A stretch of 64,000 nt of DNA from Ww85 sp963745765 (GTDB taxonomy: Bacteria > Desulfobacterota > Desulfobulbia > Desulfobulbales > Desulfocapsaceae), in NCBI GenBank assembly GCA_963745765.1, contig CAVUYQ010000032.1, positions 6,460-70,459 on the forward strand. Direction: 5' to 3'. Numbering within the stretch: the stretch's first letter is position 1; the number at the start of each line of letters is the position of its first letter. The position numbers and the translations under genes were made by a program. This document shows positions 52,954 through 62,510 of this stretch, in pieces. The notes beneath the pieces are model-generated. The model was not told where the DNA came from, made no database searches, and saw only the letters and a program-made list of their open reading frames with translations.

Positions 52954-54302
52954 GTGAAAGAACGAATGAGAATGAAAAAAAGAACCTACTGGGGTGGCGC
53001 TGCCTTTCTTGCTGTCCTGGCCGTGGCCTTCCCGGCCCTGGCCGAAGAAGTCAGTATCGGTGACACGGTGATTAACCTCGCCTACGCCCTTGATACCTTT
53101 TATTTCCTGATGTACAGGAGCCCTGGTCATGTGGATGGCAGCCGGGTTTGCCATGCTCGAGGCTGGACTTGTCCGGAGCAAGAACACCGTAGAAATTCTG
53201 TTGAAGAACATAGCACTCTATGCGATCGCCTGTATCATGTACATGATCGTCGGCTACAACATCATGTATGGCGACGGGTCAAATGGCTTTATCCCGGGGT
53301 TGAGCTTTTTCCTGGGAGCCGACAATACGTGTTGACGACGTGCTGAAAAGCGGCGGAGAAACCTACTACTCCAGCCTGGCGGACTTCTTCTTCCAGGTCG
53401 TTTTTGTTGCAACCGCCATGTCGATTGTTTCCGGTGCTGTTGCAGAACGTATGAAACTCTGGGCCTTCTTCTTCTTCGCCATCGTCATGACCGGTTTCAT
53501 CTACCCGGTGCAGGGCTACTGGAAATGGGGCGGAGGCTTTCTTGATGCCCTTGGTTTCATGGACTTTGCCGGATCCGGCGTGGTACATCTCTGCGGCGCC
53601 TCGGCAGCTCTTGCGGGAGTCCTGCTGCTCGGTCCCCGTAAAGGCAAATATGCCGGCGGGCGCATCAACGCCATTCCCGGCGCGAACCTGCCGCTGGCAA
53701 CCCTTGGTACCTTTATCCTCTGGCTTGGCTGGTTCGGCTTCAACGGCGGTTCGGAGTTGAAGATCAGCAACATCGAGGAGGCCAATGCCGTGGCCATGGT
53801 CTTCGTCAACACCAATACTGCCGCCGCCGGCGGACTGATCGCCGCCATGGTCCTTTCCCGCCTCTGGTTCGGCAAGACGGATCTTACCATGGCGCTCAAC
53901 GGCGCTCTGGCCGGCCTGGTGGCAATCACCGCGGAACCGCTGGCTCCGAGCCCGCTGCTGGCAACCTTTGTTGGCGTGATTGGCGGGTTGATCGTTGTTT
54001 GCGCCATTATCTTCATAGACAAGGCGAAAGTAGATGATCCGGTCGGTGCCCTCTCAGTCCATGGTGTTGTCGGTCTCTGGGGACTCATCGCGGTTGCATT
54101 CACCAACCCTGAAGGGTCACTGATAGCCCAGTTGACCGGTGCGCTTACCATCTTCGCCTGGGTTTTCTGCACCAGTTTCGTAACCTGGTTCATCATCAAG
54201 GCAGTCATGGGTATCCGTGTAAGCGAGGAAGAGGAACTTGCCGGCTGTGATATCTCGGATTGCGGTCTCGAGGCCTACCCTGAATTCACCAAAGACAGAT
54301 AA
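52954..54302 (+). CDS. amtB: Ammonium transporter AmtB, two one-base frameshifts
   Basis: Three frames join into a 448-residue Amt protein. The first has a signal-like MKERMRMKKRTYWGG start up to ALDTFYFLM. Next is GALVMWMAAGFAMLEAGLVR and AACIMYMIVGYN-like helices, up to FFLGADNT. From VDDVLKSGGETYYSSLADFF the last frame has KWGGGFLDALGFMDFAGSGVVHLCGASAAL (first conserved His), DDPVGALSVHGVVGLWG (second His) and a C-terminal tail. Surplus bases near 53112 and 53329 explain both shifts (1349 bases = 449 codons + 2). It takes up ammonium and is controlled by the PII gene 12 bases downstream. Confidence 0.88.
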
Positions 54303-54314
54303 GAGGAGCAACTC

Positions 54315-54653
54315 ATGAAAAAAGTAGAAGCAATAATCAAGCCATTCAAGCTCGAAGAGGTGAAGGAAGCCTTAACAGAGCTCGGCATCACCGGCATGAC
54401 CCTTTCAGAAGTCAAAGGTTATGGTCGCCAGAAAGGACATACCGAGGTTTACCGGGGTGCCGAATATAAAGTGGAATTCAACCCGAAAATAAAAATTGAG
54501 CTCGTCCTGAACACAGATCTTGTCGACAAAGTTGTGGAAGCCATCCGCAATGCGGCAAATACCGGCAAGATCGGTGATGGTAAAATCTTTATCCTGCCTG
54601 TTGAAAACGTCATGCGCATCAGAACAGGGGAACAGGGCAAAGAAGCCATCTAA
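54315..54653 (+). CDS. glnK: PII signal protein (GlnK/GlnB)
   Basis: This 112-residue PII has Tyr51 (YRGAEYKVEF), the uridylylation site, the T-loop GYGRQKGHTEVYRG and the C-terminal GDGKIFILPVENVMRIRTGE signature. Because it is directly downstream of amtB, it is the GlnK type, which plugs the channel when ammonium is abundant. A terminator follows 33 bases after its stop. Confidence 0.95.
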   Translation: MKKVEAIIKPFKLEEVKEALTELGITGMTLSEVKGYGRQKGHTEVYRGAEYKVEFNPKIKIELVLNTDLVDKVVEAIRNAANTGKIGDGKIFILPVENVMRIRTGEQGKEAI

Positions 54654-54685
54654 AGAGGCAGTACCTGTACCAACCTCCTCCACTA

Positions 54686-54726
54686 AGCCCTCCCGCCGCC
54701 ACGGCAGCGGGAGGGCTGCTTTCTTT
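54686..54726 (+). terminator. Terminator after amtB-glnK
   Basis: AGCCCTCCCGC pairs with GCGGGAGGGCT over 11 bases with a 10-base loop, followed by GCTTTCTTT. Strong rho-independent shape. Confidence 0.85.
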
Positions 54727-54916
54727 AACAGTCCGTTTTGGACAAGCCGGATACAGGCACCTTCAGAATTGGCCGTTTTTTGGCTGTTGCCGGATTTCAT
54801 CCGGTACTCTGTTTTTTTTCAGCCACTGTTGCCCTGACCGTTTCAGTGAATATCTTGCTTTAGACAATCAGCCAATAGCTTCATAACGAGCCTCCGACAC
54901 GATCCGGGATAAAGAC

Positions 54917-56422
54917 ATGACAGCATCATACCAGACACTTGAACGATATTTTCAGCGTCTTGCTCAAATCGAACACGCCCTCACCTTTCTGCAATGGGAT
55001 CAGCTCGTCATGATGCCTCCCGGCGGCAATGAATCACGTTCCACGGCAATTGCCGAGTTAAGTACGATGCATCACGAAATGCTGGTCAAGAAGGAAGTGA
55101 GCGACATGCTCGATCAGGCAGCGGATGAACCCCTTTCCCCCGGGCAGCGGACAAGTCTTATCGAGATGAAACGTGTTTGGAAACGGGCTGCCTGCCTGCC
55201 TTCCGATCTTGTTAAAGCAAAATCCCTGGCCGGGTTAAAATGTGAACATGCCTGGCGGATTCAGAAAAAAGAAAATGACTGGTCCGGCTTTCTTGCCAAT
55301 TTCAGGGAGGTGGTGAATCTATCCAGAAAGGAGACAGAAGCACGCCTGAGTGCAGATCCCGACCGTTTTGCCACCCCTTATGACTCGCTGCTTGATCTTT
55401 ATTGCAGCGGTGACTCAAGCCGGCTCATCGATGATATTTTCTCCAGGCTGAAAGAAGAACTTCCGCCGCTGCTTGAGCAGGTTGTTGAAAAACAGAAAGG
55501 GTTGCACCCGGAAACGGCCGGATACTACCCGGTCGAGCAGCAGAACCAGCTGAGCAGGAGACTGATGACAGTACTTGGCTTTGATCTGCAGAAGGGACGT
55601 TTGGACGAAAGTTCTCACCCGTTTAGTACCGGTTCCAGGGGCGACCATCGGATCACGACCCGTTTTCGTACTGAAGACTTTATTGACGCCCTGAAGGCCA
55701 CTGCCCATGAAACCGGTCACGCGAGCTATGAAGACGGCTTGCCATCCCGATGGCATGACCTGCCCGTCGGCCAGTCGCGCAATCTAAGTATCCATGAAAG
55801 CCAGAGTCTACTGTTTGAAAAGCAGATTTTCCTTTCCAAGCCGTTTATTTCATTTTTCACCGCAACCATCCATGAGTACCTGCCGGAATCCGCTTCTTTC
55901 AACAGCAGCCGGATCTGGGAGGCCTGCAGCAAAGTCAAGCCAAGTTATATACGGGTTGAGGCGGATGAGGTGTCCTATCCACTGCATGTAATACTGCGCT
56001 TTGAAATAGAAAAGGATCTGATGAACAATGACCTGGAGCCTGAGGATATTCCCGATGCCTGGGATGAAAAGATGCGGCGCTACCTTGGCCTATCCACCGT
56101 CGGCAACTATCGGCAAGGCTGCCTGCAGGATATCCACTGGACCGATGGATCGTTCGGCTATTTCCCCGCCTATACCCTCGGTTCCTTGAACGGCGTTCAG
56201 CTCTTCGATGCCATCTGCAAAGAATATCCCGACTGGCAGGAGCGTTTCCTGCGGGGGGATATTGCTTTTGTCCGCGAATGGCTCAGCACGCAGATCTGGA
56301 GTAAAGGCAGCACGATGGAATCCCAGCAGCTCATCAGCTCCGCCACCGGCGAAGGAACGAACCCTGACCATTTCCTGGCCTATATCAAGGCCCGATACCT
56401 TGATGAGCCGTTAACCGATTGA
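54917..56422 (+). CDS. M32 family carboxypeptidase (Taq type)
   Basis: This 501-residue metallopeptidase of family M32 has the zinc motif HETGH in ATAHETGHASYEDGLP near residue 262. The conserved FNFSR-like region IHESQSLLFEKQIF supplies the third ligand Glu, and the YPLHVILRFEIE block of this family follows. It removes C-terminal residues from peptides in the cytoplasm. Single gene; the stop overlaps the end of the convergent creC by 12 bases. Confidence 0.93.
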   Translation: MTASYQTLERYFQRLAQIEHALTFLQWDQLVMMPPGGNESRSTAIAELSTMHHEMLVKKEVSDMLDQAADEPLSPGQRTSLIEMKRVWKRAACLPSDLVKAKSLAGLKCEHAWRIQKKENDWSGFLANFREVVNLSRKETEARLSADPDRFATPYDSLLDLYCSGDSSRLIDDIFSRLKEELPPLLEQVVEKQKGLHPETAGYYPVEQQNQLSRRLMTVLGFDLQKGRLDESSHPFSTGSRGDHRITTRFRTEDFIDALKATAHETGHASYEDGLPSRWHDLPVGQSRNLSIHESQSLLFEKQIFLSKPFISFFTATIHEYLPESASFNSSRIWEACSKVKPSYIRVEADEVSYPLHVILRFEIEKDLMNNDLEPEDIPDAWDEKMRRYLGLSTVGNYRQGCLQDIHWTDGSFGYFPAYTLGSLNGVQLFDAICKEYPDWQERFLRGDIAFVREWLSTQIWSKGSTMESQQLISSATGEGTNPDHFLAYIKARYLDEPLTD

Positions 56423-57850
56423 CGCCGGTAGCTCAAGAACTGCCGTAGCACCCTTATCCTGGTTATTTTCCAGAGAGACTGTGCCGCCATGCAAAAGGGC
56501 AACCTGGCGCACGAAGTTGAGACCGAGACCGGTACTCTTCTCACCGCTGTCCGGGCGCTGCAGGGAGAAGAATTTTTCAAAAATCCGATCCCGGGCGAAA
56601 TCGGCAATACCAATGCCGGCGTCAATGACCTCCAAACGTAACCCCGAAGTAAGATGAACAGCCCTGATGGTAATAACCGCTCCTGTCGGGCTGAAATCGA
56701 TTGCATTCTGCAGCAGGTTGCCGATTGCCTGGTGCAGCAGAAAGGGATCCCCGGTTATCATCGGCAGATTATCGCCGATCTCCTGCCTGACCAGCAACGC
56801 TTTGCGCACCAGAGACAGTTCGAGGCTCTCGATCAGCGTGGTGATCAGTGCCCGGAGCGAAACCGGCTCCCTTTTCAACAGTTTCTTACGGTTTTCCAAG
56901 GCGGATAGTTCGAGCATGCGGTCAACGATAGTCTGAATACGCAGGGATTCGCTCTGGATATTCTTTATAAAACGTTCACGCCGTCCGGGATCCATCGGCT
57001 CGGCGAGCAGTTCGGCGGCACCCCGGATGGCCGACAGCGGACTCTTGATCTCGTGGGTCAGGTTCTGCACATAGTGCTCGACATAACGCTTGCCTTCGAG
57101 CGCTTCACGCATCTGTTCGAAGGCTCGTCCCATCTCACCGATCTCGCTGCGGTCAAGTGGCGGCAACGAGGGCTGCCGACCATCCCTGATCTGGCGGGCA
57201 TAACCGGTCAGGCGATTGATGGGCCGGGTGATCCACAGGGATACAAGAAAACCCAGGAGCCCGGCGGCGACCAGAGCGAGCACGGCAATAACGACAATCT
57301 GCAGCTTGGCATTCTCGACAAACCAGGTAATGTTTGTCGTCGGTTTTCCAATCGTCAGGACCCCGACAATCCGACCCGACAGCTTGATCGGCGCGGCCAC
57401 GTAGAGCACCGAAGAGTCTTCACCGGCATCGTTAGACAAGGAGGTGCGTGCACCGTATTGACCGTTCAAGGTCAGATGGACGTCCCGCCATTGTGCGTAA
57501 TCCTTACCTGTTTCTTCCCGGTCACTTGAGTGAAAAAGGACTTTCCCTGCGTCGTTGGTGATATAGAAAAAAGTGTCTACCGTCTTCTTTTCCAGATCAT
57601 ATATAGTGGCATTGAGCTTACGGGCTGCCGCCTGCTCCTGAACGGCATACCACTTTCCCGGATCGAAAACACCCTGCTCCATCTCTAACCCGACAGCGGC
57701 GGCCAGAATATTCGCCTGATCGACCAGAGGGTCTTCGACCCCTTCGAGATAGCGGGCTCGCATGGTGTCAAGCACCCAATCAAAAGGGAAATAAAGACAT
57801 ACACCACTGATCAGCAGGTAGCAGAAGAAGATACGCGTACTGACTCTCAT
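56411..57850 (-). CDS. creC: Sensor histidine kinase CreC
   Basis: This 479-residue membrane kinase has an N-terminal helix (residues 5-25), a periplasmic sensor (30-185) including GKDYAQWRDVHLTLNGQYGA close to the CreC type, a second helix (187-210) and HAMP. It then has the phosphoacceptor in NLTHEIKSPLSAIRGAAELL and an ATPase with NLLQNAIDFSPTG and TGLGLNFV. All catalytic boxes are present. Coupled by a 4-base overlap to creB. Last gene of the VIT-exosortase operon, so it may sense the envelope state linked to that export system. Confidence 0.9.
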   Translation of the reverse strand: MRVSTRIFFCYLLISGVCLYFPFDWVLDTMRARYLEGVEDPLVDQANILAAAVGLEMEQGVFDPGKWYAVQEQAAARKLNATIYDLEKKTVDTFFYITNDAGKVLFHSSDREETGKDYAQWRDVHLTLNGQYGARTSLSNDAGEDSSVLYVAAPIKLSGRIVGVLTIGKPTTNITWFVENAKLQIVVIAVLALVAAGLLGFLVSLWITRPINRLTGYARQIRDGRQPSLPPLDRSEIGEMGRAFEQMREALEGKRYVEHYVQNLTHEIKSPLSAIRGAAELLAEPMDPGRRERFIKNIQSESLRIQTIVDRMLELSALENRKKLLKREPVSLRALITTLIESLELSLVRKALLVRQEIGDNLPMITGDPFLLHQAIGNLLQNAIDFSPTGAVITIRAVHLTSGLRLEVIDAGIGIADFARDRIFEKFFSLQRPDSGEKSTGLGLNFVRQVALLHGGTVSLENNQDKGATAVLELPASIG

Positions 57851-58536
57851 GGGGTCTCTTTCAGGGAATAACCGATACCCCGGTGGGTTACGATCGGATC
57901 AGCCTCTGGACGGATCTGTCTGAGCTTGGCACGAATATTTTTGATATGGGCGTCAACCGTGCGATCCATACTTGCCTCGGGCTCCTCCCACGCCTGAGCC
58001 ATCAATTGTTCCCGGGAAAAGACAACGCCCGGCCGCCTGACAAATATAAGCATGATATTGTATTCATAGCGGGACAAATCGAGGACGATGTTATAATAGC
58101 TGATCTGATGCCGGCTCCCGTTGATCGCAAAAATGCGCTGATCGAGATGAGGCGGCTCCGCCGGCCGGGTCCTTCGCAACACCGCCTTCACCCGCGCCGC
58201 AAGCTCGCGGGGGCTGAAAGGCTTGACCACATAATCATCACCCCCGACCTCGAGACCTACCACCCGGTCAACCTCGTCTGTCCGAGCCGTCAGGAATATG
58301 ATGGGCACCGTCGATGACATCCTGATTTCTTTACACAAATCAACACCATTCATGTCCGGAAGACCGATATCAAGGACCAGCAGATCAACCCTTCCCGCCT
58401 GCAGCACCTCGCGCGCCTGCTGCGCGGTGGTGACACAGAGCGGCTCACAGCCATCGGTCTCCAGCGCATATTGTATCGTATCGGCAATGGCCGGCTCATC
58501 CTCAACCACCAGAACTATCGGTTTTTCTCGCATCAC
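57847..58536 (-). CDS. creB: Response regulator CreB (OmpR family)
   Basis: This 229-residue regulator has a receiver domain with the acidic pair DE near residue 13, the phospho-aspartate in LLVLDIGLPDMNG (D55 region) and the KPFSPRELAARVKAVLRR end. The winged-helix domain of OmpR type carries LMAQAWEEPEASMDRTVDAHI. Partner of CreC. It overlaps the exosortase gene by 35 bases and creC by 4. Its targets are not visible; no creD gene is near. Confidence 0.92.
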   Translation of the reverse strand: MMREKPIVLVVEDEPAIADTIQYALETDGCEPLCVTTAQQAREVLQAGRVDLLVLDIGLPDMNGVDLCKEIRMSSTVPIIFLTARTDEVDRVVGLEVGGDDYVVKPFSPRELAARVKAVLRRTRPAEPPHLDQRIFAINGSRHQISYYNIVLDLSRYEYNIMLIFVRRPGVVFSREQLMAQAWEEPEASMDRTVDAHIKNIRAKLRQIRPEADPIVTHRGIGYSLKETP

Positions 58537-59335
58537 CTATCCCCATAGAGGGCGCTTTGTAACCTTCGCGCCCCCGACTCCCGGCGAACCGGCCCGAACG
58601 GTCCGCAAGCATCCGTATCAAGCGCCCGAACAATAGTGTCAGACAAACGCTGGCCATGCCAACGGCCAGTCCATGTCTGATGAATGGGGCGGAGCGCAGC
58701 AGCGCAGCGTCGCCCAGCAACGGAACTCCAACACCAATGAGCAGATACCAGAAAAGCGGTACCCAGCAGAATAGCGGCTGGCCGGACACTTTCCCCATTG
58801 GGTCCATAGTCCTGAGAATAAAAGATATGAACCAATAATGAAAGAATAGAAAACTGTAATAGACAGCAATACCAAGCAGCCGGTGGACCATCTCACCACT
58901 CAGCCAGCCAGCATGAATATCTGCCCGGTAAGCGATAACAGAGAGCCAGATACGCAGAGCATTTACCAGTATCGTCAGGCCGACGGCGGCGACACCGCTC
59001 AAACACAGCCAAACCGGCAAAGACCGCAAATCCCTGAGCCCGATGATGCCCTGGAAGGCCGCCATGCAGAAGAGGATAATCAGGTAGTTCACCCCGGCAC
59101 AGGCCGGGGCGATGATCACCTCGTTCTCCAGATTCACCCAGCCGCTGCCGGCCTCGCGGACAAAAACGATGCCTGAGCACCACTCAACCAGCCGGGCTGT
59201 CGGAGCGAGCAGCCAGCCGAGCGTTTCACTGTCCGCTTCCGAGTAATAATCCTTAAGCCCATAGGCACAGATCAGCACGAAAATCCCCGCCAGAATCTGC
59301 TGTATCCGGCAAGTCACCCCCTGTTCCCGGTTCAT
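58502..59335 (-). CDS. Exosortase (XrtK/XrtN-like), dedicated type
   Basis: This 277-residue integral membrane protein has about eight helices. From the start MNREQGVTCR (RBS-like GGGGGTG; ATGA overlap with the VIT gene) the exosortase catalytic triad is visible: C79 in APACAGVNYLI, R128 in VNALRIW and H151 in MVHRLLG. That matches EpsH-type transpeptidases that process PEP-CTERM proteins. The neighbouring gene product has a PEP-CTERM-like tail and is the obvious single substrate. A longer start at 59374 lacks a ribosome site. Confidence 0.85.
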   Translation of the reverse strand: MNREQGVTCRIQQILAGIFVLICAYGLKDYYSEADSETLGWLLAPTARLVEWCSGIVFVREAGSGWVNLENEVIIAPACAGVNYLIILFCMAAFQGIIGLRDLRSLPVWLCLSGVAAVGLTILVNALRIWLSVIAYRADIHAGWLSGEMVHRLLGIAVYYSFLFFHYWFISFILRTMDPMGKVSGQPLFCWVPLFWYLLIGVGVPLLGDAALLRSAPFIRHGLAVGMASVCLTLLFGRLIRMLADRSGRFAGSRGREGYKAPSMGIGDARKTDSSGG

Positions 59336-61389
59336 GGGCACCCCCTGAGAGCTGCTGCCCGGGTATTTCGCCAACGCGTTGCCAGGCGGAGCAAACCACC
59401 GGTGAGCATGAACATGACGAGGTAGAGCAATTCGGGCTCGGGAACTTTTTTCATGGCTCCCACCGCCAGATTGGAAACACCTTTTGGCAGCGGCAGCGGC
59501 TGCTTGACATCAATAGCTCCCTTCTCCGGGTTCCTGACCACCTCATCAATTGCGATAAATGAGGTAAATGCGGTCAACAGGCTATATGTCAGACCCAATT
59601 CGACGATTTCCGCCCGATGCTCAGACGCCGCCTGGCCTGTCTTGAAATCCGAGAGCCGGGCGATCCGCGATCTGGCCCAGAGATAATCAAGCCCCCGAAC
59701 CTGCCCGTCTGCCATGCCTTCAGCTACAGAAAATTCCTTCCGATATGGTGTTGTTCCGTTTTTCCCGGTTAACGTGACACGACCAGCCGCCGAGCCGGCT
59801 CTATATTTACCGAAAATCACCACCGGTCGCGCCGCGAAGAGGTCGGGTACGGCCGGAGGCTCCAGGTCATAGGCCTCGATACCGGAAAAACTGACGGCGA
59901 TATCCGTCAGTACCGGTTGAGCCACATAATCCGCGAACCTCCGGGCAACCGGACCGGCTTCGGCGGGCGAGGTTATCACGAAAGGCTCACCCTGCCCCGA
60001 ACGGGCCATTCCCTCTATTAAATAGCGGTTCACGCTGCTGCCGATGCCAAACGCGAAGACATTGGTATGGTTCAGATTCTGCTGAATCATCTCGAAGATG
60101 GCGCGCTCGGCATCAATATAACCATCGGTTATCACGATCATCGAACGGGATACCTCCTCCTGACGAGGCAATTGGTAGGCGCGCCGCATCGCCTTGAGCA
60201 GTTCGGTGCCGCCTCCGCCGTTCTTACTGTCAACCAGCGCCATAGCCTGCTGTATCTGGTCGGGATCCGCCGGTACTGAATGCTCGGCGAGCACCTGCGA
60301 GTCGCCGGCAAAAAGCAGCACGTTAAAGCGATCGGCCGGTCGCAGTCCGGTCAATAATTCAACCATGAGTTTTTTGGCGGTATCGAGCGGAAAACCGTGC
60401 ATGGAACCCGAGACATCAACCACGAAAAGGTACTCGCGGGACACCACCTGCTCCGGCTCGACCCGCTCGGGGGGTTGAGCAATCATGAGAAAATAGTTTT
60501 CCTCCTCACCTTCCTGCAGCAGCAACCCGCTGCTTATCTGCTCCCCTGCCAGCCTGTAGCGCAGAATATAGTCGCGGTCGCCGGCAAACGATGCTGAAGG
60601 AGTCAATTCAATTTTGGCCTGCGACTCGCTCGCATACGTTATTTCTGTATCGTGCGAGGGACAGGCGATTTCCTGAATCGCCATCCCGGCGGAAAGCGTA
60701 CTGGTCAGCGAAAAGGTTGTCCGACTCTCAGAGCCGTTTTTCAGGTACGGATTTTTGACCCAATCCTCTGCCGGCGGGCTTCCTTCCTCAGGACGGTTGC
60801 TGTATCGCGGCCCAACCACTGTCGGGTAGACAAATTCGTACTGGTTATCCTGCGGTACTAAAAGTTCGGTATAGCGCAATTCAATATCGATACTATCCCC
60901 CGGCCTGATATTTGCCACCTCCATACTGAAAACATTGGGCCTGTGCTGTTCCAGCAGAGAACTGCTCTTGCCCTGCTCTTTTGCCTCGGCGAACAGTTTG
61001 CGCGCCTCCTCCTTCTCCTTGATCCGGGCGGTGATCACCCGTTCGCCTATGGTCATTTTCATACCGTGTACCGCTGCCCGGATAGAGGCCGGAAAGATAT
61101 AGCTGCCATTGAGCGCCACTGCGCCCATGTTGGCATAACTCTGGTGTACCGTCACCTCGGCGATTACTCCGCTGATGGCCACTTCAACATTGGTGCTTTT
61201 CAGCGGGAAATGGTCGAGCGACGAATCCCTGGTCTCGATAAAAAAATAGGGTGAAAGTGTTTTTCGATTATCCGCCTGTTCCTCTCCGAGAACATTCAAC
61301 GGGATGACGACAGACAGGCAGCAGGCCCAGATGAAAAGATACGGTCTCATGTTTTCCTCCCCAATGGTTGAGCGTTGATGTTTAACCAC
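59332..61389 (-). CDS. VIT and VWA domain surface protein with PEP-CTERM-like tail
   Basis: The protein has 685 residues, or about 672 from the internal MRPYLFIWACCLSVVIPLNV start, which is a signal peptide. The VIT domain (about 65-180; LKSTNVEVAISGVIAEVTVH) is followed by VWA (about 325-490) with the MIDAS motif VVDVSGSMHG. A spacer follows, then a C-terminal KKVPEPELLYLVMFMLTGG helix and an RWRNTR cluster, which is the PEP-motif, membrane helix and basic end recognised by exosortases. It would be exported, cleaved by the exosortase and attached to the envelope. First gene of the operon. Confidence 0.88.
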   Translation of the reverse strand: MVKHQRSTIGEENMRPYLFIWACCLSVVIPLNVLGEEQADNRKTLSPYFFIETRDSSLDHFPLKSTNVEVAISGVIAEVTVHQSYANMGAVALNGSYIFPASIRAAVHGMKMTIGERVITARIKEKEEARKLFAEAKEQGKSSSLLEQHRPNVFSMEVANIRPGDSIDIELRYTELLVPQDNQYEFVYPTVVGPRYSNRPEEGSPPAEDWVKNPYLKNGSESRTTFSLTSTLSAGMAIQEIACPSHDTEITYASESQAKIELTPSASFAGDRDYILRYRLAGEQISSGLLLQEGEEENYFLMIAQPPERVEPEQVVSREYLFVVDVSGSMHGFPLDTAKKLMVELLTGLRPADRFNVLLFAGDSQVLAEHSVPADPDQIQQAMALVDSKNGGGGTELLKAMRRAYQLPRQEEVSRSMIVITDGYIDAERAIFEMIQQNLNHTNVFAFGIGSSVNRYLIEGMARSGQGEPFVITSPAEAGPVARRFADYVAQPVLTDIAVSFSGIEAYDLEPPAVPDLFAARPVVIFGKYRAGSAAGRVTLTGKNGTTPYRKEFSVAEGMADGQVRGLDYLWARSRIARLSDFKTGQAASEHRAEIVELGLTYSLLTAFTSFIAIDEVVRNPEKGAIDVKQPLPLPKGVSNLAVGAMKKVPEPELLYLVMFMLTGGLLRLATRWRNTRAAALRGCP

Positions 61390-61718
61390 AGCTTGGAGTC
61401 AAGATTACCGGCTTCGTATGAAACGATGATGAATGTTGTGTGAAAAAGAGATGAAATGTGCGCTTACTTCTCTACAGCAGCCCCGTAGAATTACGTTTTC
61501 CCGCCTGCAGGAAAAATCAGGCGGGCCTCATTCGATAGTTCGTGACCTCTGTAATAGCAAAAAGAAACAGGGGATTGTTAGACAGTGCTGGGCCCGGATA
61601 TTTCATGAGTTGAGACGGTCTGCTCACGAAATATCCACTATAACTGATTGTCCACGTGGTGAAAGATCAATGACCTACAGCCATATATCGAAGTCCCTTT
61701 GCATTACCCTTTTTCTCA
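61390..61718. other. Gap upstream of VIT operon
   Basis: No gene seen. An inverted repeat CCCGCCTG/CAGGCGGG lies at 61500-61525 without a T run. The promoter of the VIT-exosortase-creBC operon should lie in the part near 61400, but I see no clear boxes. Confidence 0.35.
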
Positions 61719-62026
61719 TCAAGATCCGGCCAGGTCGGCAAGAAGTTGCTTGAATTCCGGGTTAGCGCGCAGCATAGTTCTGGCACTGGCAATCAAAGTG
61801 TCAACCTCCTCGTTCGTCAGGCTGAATGAGGTAGGGATTTTATTCAAAAACAGCTTTAATTGTGGTTGCGGGATATCGGCAAAACTTATTTGGATGAAGT
61901 TGGCAGTGACTGGATGCTCAGGCGTGGCCAGCATGGCCGTCCAGGTATTAAAACTTTCCTTCGCTTTGTCCACGGTTGCAGCGTTATAGCGGTGTAATTG
62001 AACATCGGTAACTAAACATCTCCACT
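61719..62026 (-). pseudogene. C-terminal remnant of a patatin-like phospholipase
   Basis: The frame reads LHRYNAATVDKAKESFNTWT, LATPEHPVTANFIQISFADI and LNKIPTSFSLTNEEVDTLIA to the end. This looks like the tail of bacterial patatin-like lipases, after the catalytic Asp. There is no start codon with a ribosome site and the catalytic domain is absent, since the frame is closed by a TAG just upstream. A GTG 255 bases before the end would give only 84 residues. Assignment is from memory of the family and is tentative. Confidence 0.4.
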
Positions 62027-62073
62027 TTCCATCCCTGAGCAGCTACTTGTATAGAAGAGGCTGAAAGTGGACT

Positions 62074-62427
62074 CTAGGGATTCCTGTAACGCGCGGTCAG
62101 TTCCTGGAGTAATTTGTCTGCCGTTGCCCAGTTCTCCTCGGCTACCGCATCGGTAATGACCCCCAGATCAACAAACGCCTTCATGATTACCGCTATGTTG
62201 GTTCGCCACCGTGATACATCGGCCTGCATCAATGCAAGCGCGGCGAGTGCATCCGGCTTTGACTTCGCTTCAATCGCTGATTTCACCATGTTGTAATGCT
62301 CAAGTTGCATCTCGTCCGGCGTACCAGGCCCCGTTGCGGATGGAGTGGTGGCACACCCTGATGTCAGGGTGGAAAGTACGATACTGAGAAAAAAGATTAC
62401 AATACTACGCATTAAACACTCAGTCAT
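62074..62427 (-). CDS. Small lipoprotein of unknown function
   Basis: This 117-residue protein starts at MTECLMRSIVIF behind GAGGAG. It has a hydrophobic signal segment and a lipobox LTSGC near residue 24, so it is a predicted outer- or inner-membrane lipoprotein. The mature part is helical, with repeated Ala/Leu-rich segments (HYNMVKSAIEAKSKPDALAA, VIMKAFVDLGVITDAV) and no known domain. Next to the phospholipase remnant on the same strand. Confidence 0.6.
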   Translation of the reverse strand: MTECLMRSIVIFFLSIVLSTLTSGCATTPSATGPGTPDEMQLEHYNMVKSAIEAKSKPDALAALALMQADVSRWRTNIAVIMKAFVDLGVITDAVAEENWATADKLLQELTARYRNP

Positions 62428-62510
62428 TTCGTCTCCTCGAATCGCCACAAGATTGATATTTCATAGGAAAATTCAATCCCAGGAATAACCTTCGCAGTCA
62501 TTTTGTTATT

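Noticed and set aside
61500..61525. Inverted repeat CCCGCCTG/CAGGCGGG as terminator
   Set aside because: No T run on either strand and no gene ends beside it.
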